DNA from: a virus
Length of the DNA: 41,983 bases
Virus record (IMG/VR): IMGVR_UViG_3300032326_000293
Location: 1 to 41,983 of that record
Reading direction: 5' to 3' (one strand)
The notes under the pieces were generated by a model, which did no database searches, was not told the origin of the DNA, and saw only the letters and a program-made list of their open reading frames with translations. Both the position numbers and the translations under genes were made by a program. Positions within the stretch are counted from its first letter, which is position 1. The number at the start of each line of letters is the position of its first letter. This document shows positions 17,079-25,720 of the stretch, piece after piece.

Positions 17079-17699
17079 ATGCCCACACTATTAGAGTATA
17101 TTAATCAGTTACAGCGAGAACATCGCTATCGCGTTAAAATGGCTTTCCAGCCAACTGATCGTCAACTTGAGAGCCTAGAACGCCATATGAAAAAATATGA
17201 TGCGCTAGAAGTTGGCCGTGCAGAAAAGCTAATGCTACAATCACAACCAATGGACTTTCCAAAATTAGCGGGACATGAGATTGTCATCGTTGATGTGGTA
17301 ACACGTTTACCAGTTAGCCCACCTGTTTTAGAAGTAGAATTAAGCGGTATGCTATCAGTACAAAAAGGTGCATTAAAAGTTTTTGGCCGCAACGAACCAA
17401 TTGAACAGCAAATTGAAGCATGCAACACTGAGGAAGGCGAATACAAAGCCAAGGTTGGTGAAGACTATTCAGCCGCTGAATCTAACCCAGTTAGTGCTGA
17501 TGATGCCGCAGGTGACAAGTACAATCAAGACATGTTGAGTGCTGAAGACACTGCCGGCAAAGAGCGTAAAGCAAACATCACACAACAAGTTGGTAAAATA
17601 ACATCGGGCCCAGAATATACAGGCCCAGCCGACGGCAAGACTAGCCCAGTAGGCAGCACAGTCAACAAAAAGCCAATTCCAGGCAAGGGAGAAAAATAA
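17079..17699 (+). CDS. Probable structural or head-core-associated protein
   Basis: The product has 206 residues. The N-terminal half (1-115) is compact: LLEYINQLQREHRYRVKMA, a DRQLESLERHMKKY helix, HEIVIVDVVTRLPVSP, and a VFGRNEPIEQ end. This resembles, from memory, a small head-core-associated protein type of marine T4-like phages (perhaps gp68-like), but I cannot confirm it. The C-terminal half is polar, Gly/Ala/Asp/Lys-rich and probably disordered. Neighbours are the two terminase subunits and an acidic protein. GAGAGG precedes the ATG. Confidence 0.65.
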   Translation: MPTLLEYINQLQREHRYRVKMAFQPTDRQLESLERHMKKYDALEVGRAEKLMLQSQPMDFPKLAGHEIVIVDVVTRLPVSPPVLEVELSGMLSVQKGALKVFGRNEPIEQQIEACNTEEGEYKAKVGEDYSAAESNPVSADDAAGDKYNQDMLSAEDTAGKERKANITQQVGKITSGPEYTGPADGKTSPVGSTVNKKPIPGKGEK

Positions 17700-19081
17700 T
17701 GACTAAGAAACACGTAAATGAAAGCATCCGCATTGCCAAAGAAGGCATTGGTGAGTGCTGGGATGACATGGCTGGTGTAACTGGTCAAACTCCCGAAGGT
17801 GAAGGTCCGATGACTGTTACCATTAACATGCCAGGCAAGAACATCAGCGTTACAACAGACAGCGCAGATGAAATTGCAAATATTTTAAAATTGGCAGGTA
17901 TTCAAGTTGGTGGTGTTTCTGCTGATGGCGCTGCCGAAGTTCCTGCAGAAATGCCAGCTGAAGAGCCAGCAGTTATGTATGTTGGCGCTGAACCAACAGT
18001 ACCAGGTGATCAAGTCCCCGGTGATAACGACGGTGACGGTGACCATGACATGGCCGATCATGAAATTGAACACGAAGCCGGCGAATCAGATGAAGAAGAG
18101 TCCGATGAAGAAGAAACCAAAGAAGCAGTTGGTGACAAGTCATACACTTCTAAAGGTGGTACTGTTACACAAACAGCAACAGGCTTAAAGCACCAAGCTG
18201 GTTCAGGTGTATACGGTGGTACAGAAACTGATGACGAAGAAGAAGCTCGTAAGAAAGCCGACGATGCCGCAGCCAAGAAAGAAGTTGGCGAAGCAGTTGA
18301 AGAACTAGACGAAGAAACACTTCGTATTTTATCATTAGCTGGTGTAACCAACGAAGCACAAAGCGCCGCACAAAAAGCCGCATTCGCAAAAATGATTGCT
18401 AAGAAAAATGGCGACAAGTCTGATGACAGAGATGACAGCAAAGACGACAACAAGAAGCCAGATGAAGATGGCGACGGTGTTCCTGATTGGGCAGACAAAG
18501 ACAAGGAAGTAAAGGAAGAAGCTCCTGCCACTAACTCTGTATTTGGCCAAGGCGTATATGAAGCATTATCACAACACGATGAAATCAACTACAGACTAAA
18601 TGACAATAGAGAACCAACTGAACAAGAACTAAGCATGCCAGGCGTGCAGTACGATCCAGAATCTGGTTTAATCTCTGTTAAAAATTCTACCATGTTCACT
18701 GACACACACCGTGCTTTGCAAAAAGCAGGTTGGGATCAGTATACTAGAAATACAGGTATGAAAGCTGGCGCACAGAGTGCAGATGCCACTGCGTACCAAC
18801 TTGAATCTGCACGTATCTTAGCACTTGCTGGTGTATCTGAAGGCAAGCTAATGAATAGTCCAGCTGGAACATCAATGGATGAACCAACTGTTTATGACAG
18901 CTTACCATCAGGTAATGGCACTGGCCAAGGTCGTCCAGCATTTGGTGCAAACCGTGCAAACGGTCAAGGTGAAAACCCAATGGGCGATGGCTCACATGTG
19001 GTCAGCGTTGAAGAGCAGTTTGAACGTGCAATGGGCGAGTATCGCAAATTTGTAGCCGAGTCAATTGCTCGTAAAAAGTAA
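17699..19081 (+). CDS. Acidic, mostly disordered protein with Ca-binding-like motifs and three ILxLAG motifs
   Basis: The 460-residue product is very acidic, with Asp/Glu runs between residues 100 and 275. Two Asp-rich loops resemble calcium-binding repeats: DNDGDGDHD (bases about 18022-18050) and DEDGDGVPDWADKDK (about 18461-18505), the second close to the thrombospondin type 3 repeat. The phrase ILxLAG(I/V) occurs three times (NILKLAGI, RILSLAGV, RILALAGV), about 145 and 163 residues apart. Such composition fits a scaffold, internal head protein or terminase partner. It lies just before gp17 with GGGAGA ahead of the ATG. No fold is recognised outside these motifs. Confidence 0.75.
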   Translation: MTKKHVNESIRIAKEGIGECWDDMAGVTGQTPEGEGPMTVTINMPGKNISVTTDSADEIANILKLAGIQVGGVSADGAAEVPAEMPAEEPAVMYVGAEPTVPGDQVPGDNDGDGDHDMADHEIEHEAGESDEEESDEEETKEAVGDKSYTSKGGTVTQTATGLKHQAGSGVYGGTETDDEEEARKKADDAAAKKEVGEAVEELDEETLRILSLAGVTNEAQSAAQKAAFAKMIAKKNGDKSDDRDDSKDDNKKPDEDGDGVPDWADKDKEVKEEAPATNSVFGQGVYEALSQHDEINYRLNDNREPTEQELSMPGVQYDPESGLISVKNSTMFTDTHRALQKAGWDQYTRNTGMKAGAQSADATAYQLESARILALAGVSEGKLMNSPAGTSMDEPTVYDSLPSGNGTGQGRPAFGANRANGQGENPMGDGSHVVSVEEQFERAMGEYRKFVAESIARKK

Positions 19082-19094
19082 TTAGGAGGCCCTT

Positions 19095-20645
19095 GTGGCA
19101 GCTGAAAATACTTTTGTTAAGTCGCCTTTCAAAGTAGAAAAGTTCACGGACGCACATGTCCGTGAGCTTGCCTTATGCGCCCAAGACCCTGTTTATTTTA
19201 TTGACACCTACTGTTGGGTACAACATCCCACAAAAGGTAAAGTTCGTTTTGAACTGTTTGACTATCAACGCGAACTTATCATGTGTTATCATGAGAATCG
19301 TTACAGCATTAACATGCTGGGACGACAGATGGGCAAGACTGCATGTGCAGCCGCTTACTTGGTATGGCGTGCAATGTTCATGGCAGATCAAACTATTCTT
19401 ATTGCCGCGCACAAGTTTGCTGGCGCACAAGAAATTATGCAACGTGTTCGTTACACATACGAAACACTTCCTGAATTTTTAAAAGCTGGTGCTACTAGCT
19501 ATAACAAAGGTAGCATTGACTTTGACAACGGTAGTCGTATTATTTCAACTACTACAACAGAAACAACTGCTCGTGGTATGTCACTATCTCTAATTTATTG
19601 TGACGAGTTTGCATTCGTTAAGCCACGTATTGCTAGTGAGTTCTGGACTTCTATCTCTCCTACATTGTCAACTGGTGGTAAGTGTATTATTACATCTACT
19701 CCTAACCAAGACGATGACCAGTTTGCACGTATTTGGAAAGACGCTACTAAGAACATTGACGAGTACGGTAATCCACAAAAGTTAGGCCGTAACGGCTTTG
19801 CCAGCATCAAGTTTATTTGGAGTGCCCACCCAGATCGTGATGAAGCATGGGCCGCAACTGAACGTGTCAAGATTGGCGAAGAACGATTCCTACGTGAACA
19901 CGAATGTGAATTCGTTATTGCTGACGAAACGCTAGTCAACTCAATGAAGTTGATTACAATGGAAAGCAAGGACCCAAATGGTAAGATGGGCCAAGTTCGC
20001 ATTTACAAGTATCCACAACAGCAAAGCGCATACGTAGTTGGCTGGGATCCTAGTTTGGGCACAGGTGGCGATCCGGCTGCTATTCAAGTATTCAAACTAC
20101 CCGAACTAGAGCAAGTGGCCGAATGGCAACACAATAAAACTGATATTCAAGGACAGCTTCGTACTCTTGTTTCTATATTAAAATGGATGCAAGATGAAAC
20201 CAAAGGCAATGTTGAGTTATACTGGTCAGTAGAAAATAACACAATTGGCGAAGCAGCCTTGATCAGCATACGTGAATTTGGTGAAGAACACATTCCTGGT
20301 ACGTTTGTACAAGAAATTCGACGTGCTGGACAAAGTCGCGGTCGTAGAGGCTTTAACACCACGCATAAGACTAAAATCACAGCGTGTATGCGTTTAAAGA
20401 ACTATGTTGAAAGCGACAAGATGACAATTTACAGTCATAACTTGTTGCGCGAACTAAAGAACTTTATTGCCCGCGGGGCAAGTTTTGCAGCCAAAGAGGG
20501 CGAAACTGATGACCTTGTAATGGCAACAATCTTGGTATTACGCATGACTGAAGTTGTTATGACTTGGGATACTGGAACATACGATAGGCTTGTGAACGCA
20601 GGCACAGATGAAGTATTAAGACCAATGCCAATTGGCTTCCTATAA
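19095..20645 (+). CDS. gp17: Terminase large subunit, gp17-like
   Basis: The 516-residue product has an N-terminal ATPase with Walker A GRQMGKT (76-82) and Walker B LIYCDE (D170-E171), followed by SEFWTSISPTL and ITSTPN (motif III region). The C-terminal RNase H-like nuclease shows GWDPSLG (D318) and a final GETDDLVMA acidic pair. T4 gp17 has the same order and packs DNA while cutting concatemers. The start is GTG at 19095, set by TAGGAGG nine bases before. The protein is shorter than T4 gp17 (610), mainly at the N-terminus. Confidence 0.95.
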   Translation: MAAENTFVKSPFKVEKFTDAHVRELALCAQDPVYFIDTYCWVQHPTKGKVRFELFDYQRELIMCYHENRYSINMLGRQMGKTACAAAYLVWRAMFMADQTILIAAHKFAGAQEIMQRVRYTYETLPEFLKAGATSYNKGSIDFDNGSRIISTTTTETTARGMSLSLIYCDEFAFVKPRIASEFWTSISPTLSTGGKCIITSTPNQDDDQFARIWKDATKNIDEYGNPQKLGRNGFASIKFIWSAHPDRDEAWAATERVKIGEERFLREHECEFVIADETLVNSMKLITMESKDPNGKMGQVRIYKYPQQQSAYVVGWDPSLGTGGDPAAIQVFKLPELEQVAEWQHNKTDIQGQLRTLVSILKWMQDETKGNVELYWSVENNTIGEAALISIREFGEEHIPGTFVQEIRRAGQSRGRRGFNTTHKTKITACMRLKNYVESDKMTIYSHNLLRELKNFIARGASFAAKEGETDDLVMATILVLRMTEVVMTWDTGTYDRLVNAGTDEVLRPMPIGFL

Positions 20646-20652
20646 CTAAATA
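20646..20652 (+). promoter_or_regulatory. Late promoter (CTAAATA), leaderless
   Basis: CTAAATA begins directly after the gp17 stop, and its last base is six positions before the A of the ATG at 20658. The T4 late start rule places transcription start exactly on the start codon. Confidence 0.7.
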
Positions 20653-20657
20653 TAACT

Positions 20658-21524
20658 ATGCCAACAAGAGAACAACTAACCAAAGAACTAGCCGCTACAG
20701 TAGCCGGTGTAAGCCACAATTCTACATTCAAAGACGTAGACGGCAAAAGCACCCTAGATCAAGAGCTGGCAGTATACCAATACGTACCAGACCAAAATAT
20801 CATGGTTATGGTAAACTATGACAATACAGACGTTGAAGTATGGTACGACCCTTCAACCACAGATGTTGAGTGGTTCAAGACTGAATTCAAACCACGTATT
20901 CAAGCAGTAGCTCGTCGCTATTTGTATGGCACAACTATCCGTAGTTACGAGGGCGAGATTGAACCAAAGAAAATGGCTCACCGTACAGAAACTGTAACAG
21001 AAGGCCGTAACAGTTTAAAGATCAGCTACCACCCACTAGGCAGTACACAGATTCGTTTGGCTCACACTAAAAGTGTAACAGAAGAAAAGCCGGGCGCTCG
21101 TAGTCGTAACATTCAGGCCTTGTTTGTGGAAAAAGATGGCGAGCGTTTCCGTTTCCCGTACAACCACTTGCTAGGTGCTAGGGTTATGGCTCTGCATGTA
21201 GAGTCTGGTGGCAAGCCTTGGGACGAACTTGGTTCTAAGATTGTTGAAATTTCTCGTCGCCGCAAGGATATCATGGAACTACTACGCTGGAGTAAGCGTT
21301 TAGAAGAAACAGATCAGGTGACTAATATTCGAACTCGCGGCAAGAACGAAGTTATCATGCTAAAGCGCATGATGGAACGTGCGGCCCGCACAGGTGATCT
21401 AAGTGGCATCACTGAGTACCAATTACCAGATACCAAACCTGGTCAAGCACCAATCTTACCCAATGACATGGTGTCCGAAGCAGTTGCTGATTTAGAATCA
21501 TCCTTAAATCGCCTTTTTGGCTAA
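20658..21524 (+). CDS. Conserved-type phage protein, probably late
   Basis: The 288-residue product has a segment RSRNIQALFVEKDGERFRFPYNHLLGARVMALHV (about residues 155-188, read in short parts: SRNIQALFVE, FRFPYNHLLGARVMA). It resembles a protein I recall from T4-like cyanophages with GARSRNI and FPFNHL. The function is unknown. A late motif lies six bases upstream of the ATG and there is no ribosome site, so the mRNA is predicted leaderless and late, which suggests a virion or assembly role. Confidence 0.75.
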   Translation: MPTREQLTKELAATVAGVSHNSTFKDVDGKSTLDQELAVYQYVPDQNIMVMVNYDNTDVEVWYDPSTTDVEWFKTEFKPRIQAVARRYLYGTTIRSYEGEIEPKKMAHRTETVTEGRNSLKISYHPLGSTQIRLAHTKSVTEEKPGARSRNIQALFVEKDGERFRFPYNHLLGARVMALHVESGGKPWDELGSKIVEISRRRKDIMELLRWSKRLEETDQVTNIRTRGKNEVIMLKRMMERAARTGDLSGITEYQLPDTKPGQAPILPNDMVSEAVADLESSLNRLFG

Positions 21525-21545
21525 TTTGTCCAAAATCTGGCTAAC

Positions 21546-21634
21546 AAGCCTATTGCTTTAATCTGCAGTCATAAGTATAATACAACACATGCACAATAGA
21601 AACGCATGTGTTGTTTTAGTCCGCAATAGGGCTT
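21546..21634 (+). other. Nested stem-loop structure in the gp32 leader
   Basis: The 149-base gap before gp32 holds an inner perfect 11-base-pair stem (21582-21592 with 21604-21614, 11-base loop). It also holds an outer stem of AAGCCTATTGC (21546-21556) with GCAATAGGGCTT (21623-21634), which has one bulged G. T4 gene 32 mRNA has a structured leader used for autogenous repression; this could be an analogue. The inner stem followed by TTTT could alternatively be a weak terminator of the upstream late gene. Confidence 0.55.
21553..21581 (+). promoter_or_regulatory. Possible sigma70-type promoter for gp32
   Basis: TTGCTT (21553-21558) and a perfect TATAAT (21576-21581) are 17 bases apart. The predicted start near 21588 lies inside the inner stem, giving a leader of about 85 bases that would not form the full stem. 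Whether transcripts start here or further upstream decides which structure forms. Confidence 0.55.
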
Positions 21635-21673
21635 AACACTCAAAATTGACTCATTTTAAAGGAAAAATTCATT

Positions 21674-22657
21674 ATGGCAACATTAGCAGAAATTCGCGCT
21701 CGACTAGCAGAGCAAGCACAAAAATCCAGTGGTACTAGACAAGGTGGTGGTGATAACTCCATTTATGCACACTGGAATATCCCAGAAGGCACTTCGGCCT
21801 CACTTCGATTCCTCCCAGACGCAGACGAAACAAATACATTCTTCTGGCGCGAGCGTCAGATGATCAAGATCCCATTCGCAGGCGTAGCAGGACAAGACGA
21901 AAACAAGAAAGTTTATGTACAAGTACCTTGCGTTGAAATGTGGGGCGAAACATGTCCAGTACATGCCACTATCCGCCCATGGTTCAAGGATCCTAACATG
22001 GAAGCACTTGGTCGCACATACTGGAAGAAGCGTAGTTATGTTTTCCAAGGCTTTGTTGTTAACAGCCCGATGGAAGAAGACAGCGTTCCAGAGAATCCAA
22101 TCCGTCGCTTTGTGATCAGTCCACAGATCTTTACGCTTATCAAACAAGCGTTGATGGATCCAGACATGGAAAATATTCCAACTGACTACCAAGCAGGTAC
22201 AGACTTCCGTTTGAACAAGACACAAAAAGGTGGTTATGCTGACTACTCTACATCAGGTTGGGCTCGTAAAGAGCGTGGCTTGAATGAAGAAGAACTTCAA
22301 GCAATTGCCACACATGGCTTGTTCAACTTAAACGACTTTATGCCCAAGCGTCCTGGCATCGACGAACAAAGAGCAATCTTTGAAATGTTCGAAGCTTCCG
22401 TTGAAGGCAAGTTGTATGACCCAGAGCAGTGGGGCAAGTTCTATCGTCCAAGTGGCGTTCAAATTGCTAACGCACCTGCAGGAGATGCTGATGCCGACGA
22501 GGATACTCCAGTTGCCAAGGCAGCTCCAGTGGCAGCTCGTCCCGCACCAGTTGCTAAGCCAGCGCCAGCGGCACAAGCGGCCGCACCTGCCGCAACAGGC
22601 GATGCAAAGCCTAGCGTTGACGACATCCTCAAGATGATTCGTAGCCGTCAAGCCTAA
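21674..22657 (+). CDS. gp32: Single-stranded DNA-binding protein, gp32-like
   Basis: The 327-residue product matches T4-like gp32: YAHWNIPEGTSASLRFLPD, a Cys/His cluster VPCVEMWGETCPVH (zinc site region), YWKKRSYVFQGFVV, ENPIRRFVISPQIF and KGGYADYSTS. It binds single-stranded DNA in replication, recombination and repair and represses its own translation in T4. The C-terminus is an Ala/Pro linker followed by PSVDDILKMI, which may contact partner proteins in place of the acidic T4 tail. AAAGGA lies 11 bases before the ATG. It precedes uvsX. Confidence 0.92.
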   Translation: MATLAEIRARLAEQAQKSSGTRQGGGDNSIYAHWNIPEGTSASLRFLPDADETNTFFWRERQMIKIPFAGVAGQDENKKVYVQVPCVEMWGETCPVHATIRPWFKDPNMEALGRTYWKKRSYVFQGFVVNSPMEEDSVPENPIRRFVISPQIFTLIKQALMDPDMENIPTDYQAGTDFRLNKTQKGGYADYSTSGWARKERGLNEEELQAIATHGLFNLNDFMPKRPGIDEQRAIFEMFEASVEGKLYDPEQWGKFYRPSGVQIANAPAGDADADEDTPVAKAAPVAARPAPVAKPAPAAQAAAPAATGDAKPSVDDILKMIRSRQA

Positions 22658-22666
22658 TTGACACAC

Positions 22667-22687
22667 GGGAGAGCATGACGCTCTCCC
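22667..22687 (+). other. Intergenic hairpin between gp32 and uvsX
   Basis: GGGAGAGC (22667-22674) pairs perfectly with GCTCTCCC (22680-22687) around a five-base loop. No T run follows, so it is more likely an mRNA stability or processing element, or a partial attenuator, than an efficient terminator. Confidence 0.6.
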
Positions 22688-22708
22688 ACTTCATCTCAAA
22701 GGAATATA

Positions 22709-23782
22709 ATGGCAAAAGCATTTGATGTCTCTAAATTTAGAAAGAGCATTACAAAATCTATTGAAGGCCTCTCTGTAGGCTTCAACGACCCAACAGACTG
22801 GGTCTCTACAAACAACTATGCACTCAACTACCTGATCTCTGGTAGCTTTACCAATGGTATCCCAATGGGTAAGGTTACTGTGTTTGCTGGAGAATCTGGC
22901 GCAGGTAAATCGTTTATCTGTTCAGGTAACTTGGTAGCTAACGCACAGAAGCAAGGTATTTTCCCAATCTTAATTGACACTGAAAACGCTCTTGATGAAA
23001 AGTGGTTGCATGCCTTAGGTGTTGACACAAGTGAAGACAAGTTGTTGAAACTTAACATGGCCATGATTGATGACGTTGCTAAGATGATTAGCGAATTCGT
23101 TACACAATACAAGGCCATGCCAGAAGAAAGCCGTCCTAAAGTCTTGTTCGTACTTGACTCGCTAGGTATGTTGTTAACCCCAACAGACGTTAACCAGTTT
23201 AACGCAGGTGATATGAAAGGTGACATGGGTCGTAAGCCTAAAGCACTGACAGCACTTGTTCGTAATTGTGTAAACATGTTTGGTGACTTAAACTTGGGTT
23301 TGGTTGCAACTAACCACACATACGCAAGTCAAGACATGTTTGACCCTGATGACAAAATCTCCGGTGGTCAAGGCTTTATCTACGCAAGTTCAATTGTCGT
23401 AGCTATGCGTAAGTTGAAGTTGAAGGAAGACGAAGACGGTAACAAAGTTTCAGAAGTTAAAGGTATTCGTGCCGCATGTAAAATCATGAAGACACGTTAT
23501 GCCTAACCTTTTGAAAGTGTGCAAGTTAAGATTCCTTATGAAACAGGTATGAACCCATACTCAGGTTTAACAGACTTGATCGAAGGCAAAGGCATGTTGA
23601 AGAAGGAAGGTAACAGTCTTCTGTACACTACAGCTGACGGCGAGATTATCAAGAAGTTCCGCAAAGGTTGGGAACGCAATGATGATGGATGCTTAGACAA
23701 GGTAATGGCAGACATTACAGCCAATCCGCATGTGTTTGACAAGAGCGTTCCGCAAGAAGCTCCTGAAACTATTGAGGAATAA
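22709..23782 (+). pseudogene. uvsX: UvsX recombinase (RecA family) split by an in-frame TAA
   Basis: The first 265 codons encode the RecA core with Walker A GESGAGKS (61-68), Walker B FVLDSLG and the L1/L2 region, ending KTRYA. A TAA stop (23504-23506) follows. The same frame then resumes with PFESVQVKIPYETGMNPYSGL to 23782. In UvsX family members the sequence normally reads RYAKPF or similar, so the stop replaces one Lys codon; AAA to TAA is a single change. There is no frameshift. Without readthrough the protein lacks about 91 C-terminal residues. It may be a real mutation, suppressed in the host, or a sequencing or assembly error. AAAGGA precedes the ATG. Confidence 0.85.
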
Positions 23783-24217
23783 ATGGCGCTTGACCATGAA
23801 TTATGGTTGAAGGCGCAAGGTATAAAGATTACTGGTCGGCAAACCTTGCGCCGTATGCTTGATCCTGGTTACATGAACTGGGGTCCTGAACGAGAAGATG
23901 GTCGTATTGATTGGTCAGCTGAGCGATACAAGATACGCGAAGAACGGTTGTATCAAGTTGAACTCACTGAGCAAACCATAGAGCGCCTTGAAATGCATGA
24001 AGCATCTATGCGACATGCTATTGACTATGCCAATCGCAAATATACAGTTCGAGGATCAAGCGGATATAGTGGCGGACCAAGCGATGTAACTGCGTTCTTT
24101 ATAGAAAACAAAGAACGTCATCAAGAATTGCTTAAAGAAAACTCAATGTACCGAGATGCTTGGCAAGAGTTTCAGTCCATTCGAGTCTTACTTGGAGAAA
24201 GCCCCCATTGGCCTTAA
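23783..24217 (+). CDS. Hypothetical protein
   Basis: The product has 144 residues, charged and largely helical, with no recognised motif. Its ATG directly follows the uvsX stop, and GAGG lies just before, inside uvsX. A Gly/Ser-rich loop (RGSSGYSGG) lies near residues 89-97. Its place in the recombination block suggests a link to DNA metabolism, but nothing in the sequence shows it. Confidence 0.7.
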   Translation: MALDHELWLKAQGIKITGRQTLRRMLDPGYMNWGPEREDGRIDWSAERYKIREERLYQVELTEQTIERLEMHEASMRHAIDYANRKYTVRGSSGYSGGPSDVTAFFIENKERHQELLKENSMYRDAWQEFQSIRVLLGESPHWP

Positions 24218-24236
24218 CGGTAACTTCTGCTATAAT
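24208..24236 (+). promoter_or_regulatory. Sigma70-type promoter, leaderless
   Basis: TTGGCC (24208-24213) and TATAAT (24231-24236) are 17 bases apart. The -10 ends seven bases before the ATG at 24243, placing the predicted start at the start codon. The promoter lies over the end of the preceding gene. Confidence 0.65.
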
Positions 24237-24242
24237 AGTCTT

Positions 24243-24461
24243 ATGCAACTCAAACTATTGATCGAACAACTGCAAACGCTATACGAAGCTGAAATGGTCC
24301 ACGCTGATGTCATGGGCGAACCAGAGATCATGATTGACTGTTTTAAACGTACTGCACCTGGCGAGTTTGTGTACGCAGGCTTTAACGATAAAATAGAGAT
24401 ACAACGAAGCAGTGATGGCGTGTACCCAATTTTAAATGCATTTTGGGAAGATGAACGATGA
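24243..24461 (+). CDS. Small hypothetical protein
   Basis: The 72-residue product begins MQLKLLIEQLQTLYE and has an EPEIMIDCFK segment. The frame is open for 29 more codons upstream, but ATG 24243 is chosen because the promoter -10 ends seven bases before it and upstream codons overlap the previous gene. No ribosome site is present. The stop overlaps the next start by four bases (ATGA). The family is not recognised. Confidence 0.65.
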   Translation: MQLKLLIEQLQTLYEAEMVHADVMGEPEIMIDCFKRTAPGEFVYAGFNDKIEIQRSSDGVYPILNAFWEDER

Positions 24462-24925
24462 TTAAAAAACTTATGCAAAGATTGGGACGACACCGTGTTA
24501 TCATGGATCGTCGAGCCGATGAACCTTTACTAGAAAGATATTATGTTTTCCTTAAAGACCGAACATGGTTTCCATTTAATGTGTTCGTACACAAGTTTTG
24601 TAAATCAGACCCCGATGATGTGCATGATCATCCATGGCCTTACGCTACTTTAATTTTGAAAGGTGGATACTATGAATGGATTCCAGAGTTTGATAGCAAT
24701 GGTAAAAAAATTGCAGAAGTTCGTCATTGGCGTAAGCCCGGACATTTTAGGATATGCGGCGCTAATAGCTATCATAGGATTGAGCTCGATCCAGCGGTGA
24801 CTGCATGGACTTTATTCATGCCTGGCCCTCAAACGCGATCATGGGGATTCCTTGTCAACAACAAGTGGATCGAAAGCGAAGAGTATTTGTCTAAAATGGC
24901 AACACAACAAACAAAAGTCAGCTAA
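24458..24925 (+). CDS. Cupin-fold protein
   Basis: The 155-residue product has the metal-binding cupin motif pattern: DVHDHPWPYATLILKGGYYE (His-x-His at about residues 52-54, then GGYYE) and later ANSYHRIEL with a third His. These form the beta-barrel metal site of small cupins. It could be an oxygenase, isomerase or sugar-binding protein; the substrate is unknown. It is coupled to the small gene before it. Cupins of this kind occur in several marine T4-like phages. Confidence 0.7.
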   Translation: MIKKLMQRLGRHRVIMDRRADEPLLERYYVFLKDRTWFPFNVFVHKFCKSDPDDVHDHPWPYATLILKGGYYEWIPEFDSNGKKIAEVRHWRKPGHFRICGANSYHRIELDPAVTAWTLFMPGPQTRSWGFLVNNKWIESEEYLSKMATQQTKVS

Positions 24926-24952
24926 GTATCGCTGACCACTAAAGGTGGATAT

Positions 24953-25207
24953 ATGGAGAATAATACAATGAGTGATACATCGGGAGAAATGCTAGTTGAG
25001 ATGTGGCTAGCAGTTAAGCCATACATTGACAAGAAAGAACGCCCAGATGCGGCTCTTGCATATTTGCGAGCATCAGAAGACTTTGTTAATTTAGAACAAG
25101 CACAAGAAGATGCCAAAGGATCTGACTCTGCACTTGATGGTGCATTTGCAGAAATCCTTGGTGACATCGAAGAAGAAGAACTAGAAGACGAAGACGAGGA
25201 TTATTAA
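24953..25207 (+). CDS. Small acidic protein
   Basis: The product has 84 residues with a very acidic C-terminus (EEEELEDEDEDY). AAAGGTGG precedes ATG 24953; an in-frame ATG at 24968 is a possible alternative. Its stop overlaps the uvsY start (TAATG), so the two are coupled. The acidic tail could mimic DNA or contact a DNA-binding partner; this is speculative. Confidence 0.7.
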   Translation: MENNTMSDTSGEMLVEMWLAVKPYIDKKERPDAALAYLRASEDFVNLEQAQEDAKGSDSALDGAFAEILGDIEEEELEDEDEDY

Positions 25208-25668
25208 TGAGCTCATGGTATAGGAAGGTTGTTGCAGATCTCAGTTGCCTTCCTGATTGCATTGAATGGTTTGAAGGCGAATTGATTCAAGGCCGCATGG
25301 AACTAAAGTTAGTTGGCAGTCTTGAAAAAGCCAGTCGCGAAATGCCGGGCATTGTAGAATATCGATTCAATCAGCTACAAGAAATTGAAGCTATACTTGA
25401 ACAACTTAATATTCAACTTCGTAAGATTCGTAGTGCCAAGTTCCGCCAGTTTACTGAACACTACAACCGAGCACTAACAAGTCGAGATGCTGAAAAGTAT
25501 GTAGACGGTGAACCGGAAGTGTGCGACATGGATGCCATTGTCAACGAGTTTGCTCTTGTACGCAACAAGTTTCTTGGACTTACCAAAGCACTTGATATCA
25601 AACAGTGGCAGTTATCCAATGTGGTAAAACTGCGAGTGGCTGGTATGGAAGACGCAGAGCTTCGCTAA
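25207..25668 (+). CDS. uvsY: Recombination mediator, UvsY-like
   Basis: The 153-residue product is helical with PGIVEYRFNQLQE, a basic KIRSAKFRQFTEHYNRAL, the phrase EKYVDGEPEVCDM and a C-terminal NKFLGLTKALD and QLSNVVKLRVAG. T4 UvsY (137 residues) has a similar RYEKSEMKTVLSAD region. UvsY helps UvsX displace gp32 from single-stranded DNA. Its place near uvsX and gp32 supports the call. A strong terminator follows. Confidence 0.8.
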   Translation: MSSWYRKVVADLSCLPDCIEWFEGELIQGRMELKLVGSLEKASREMPGIVEYRFNQLQEIEAILEQLNIQLRKIRSAKFRQFTEHYNRALTSRDAEKYVDGEPEVCDMDAIVNEFALVRNKFLGLTKALDIKQWQLSNVVKLRVAGMEDAELR

Positions 25669-25690
25669 TCTGCTTAAATTTTAAGCAATC

Positions 25691-25720
25691 AAAGGGTAGT
25701 ACTTAGTACTACCTTTTTTT
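25691..25720 (+). terminator. Rho-independent terminator after uvsY
   Basis: GGTAGTAC (25695-25702) pairs with GTACTACC (25706-25713) around a three-base loop, with seven T following (25714-25720) and AAA before the stem. A small palindrome (25671-25687) lies just upstream. It closes the gp32 to uvsY block. Confidence 0.9.

Noticed and set aside
21525-21673. A tRNA gene in the gp32 leader
   Set aside because: The stems do not form a cloverleaf and there is no T-loop or anticodon arm pattern.
22658-22663. TTGACA after gp32 as a promoter for uvsX
   Set aside because: The position 17 bases downstream reads CTCTCC, part of the hairpin, so there is no -10 element.
22709-23782. An intein, intron or frameshift in uvsX
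   Set aside because: The protein is contiguous across the stop with only one codon changed, so an insertion or frame change is not needed.
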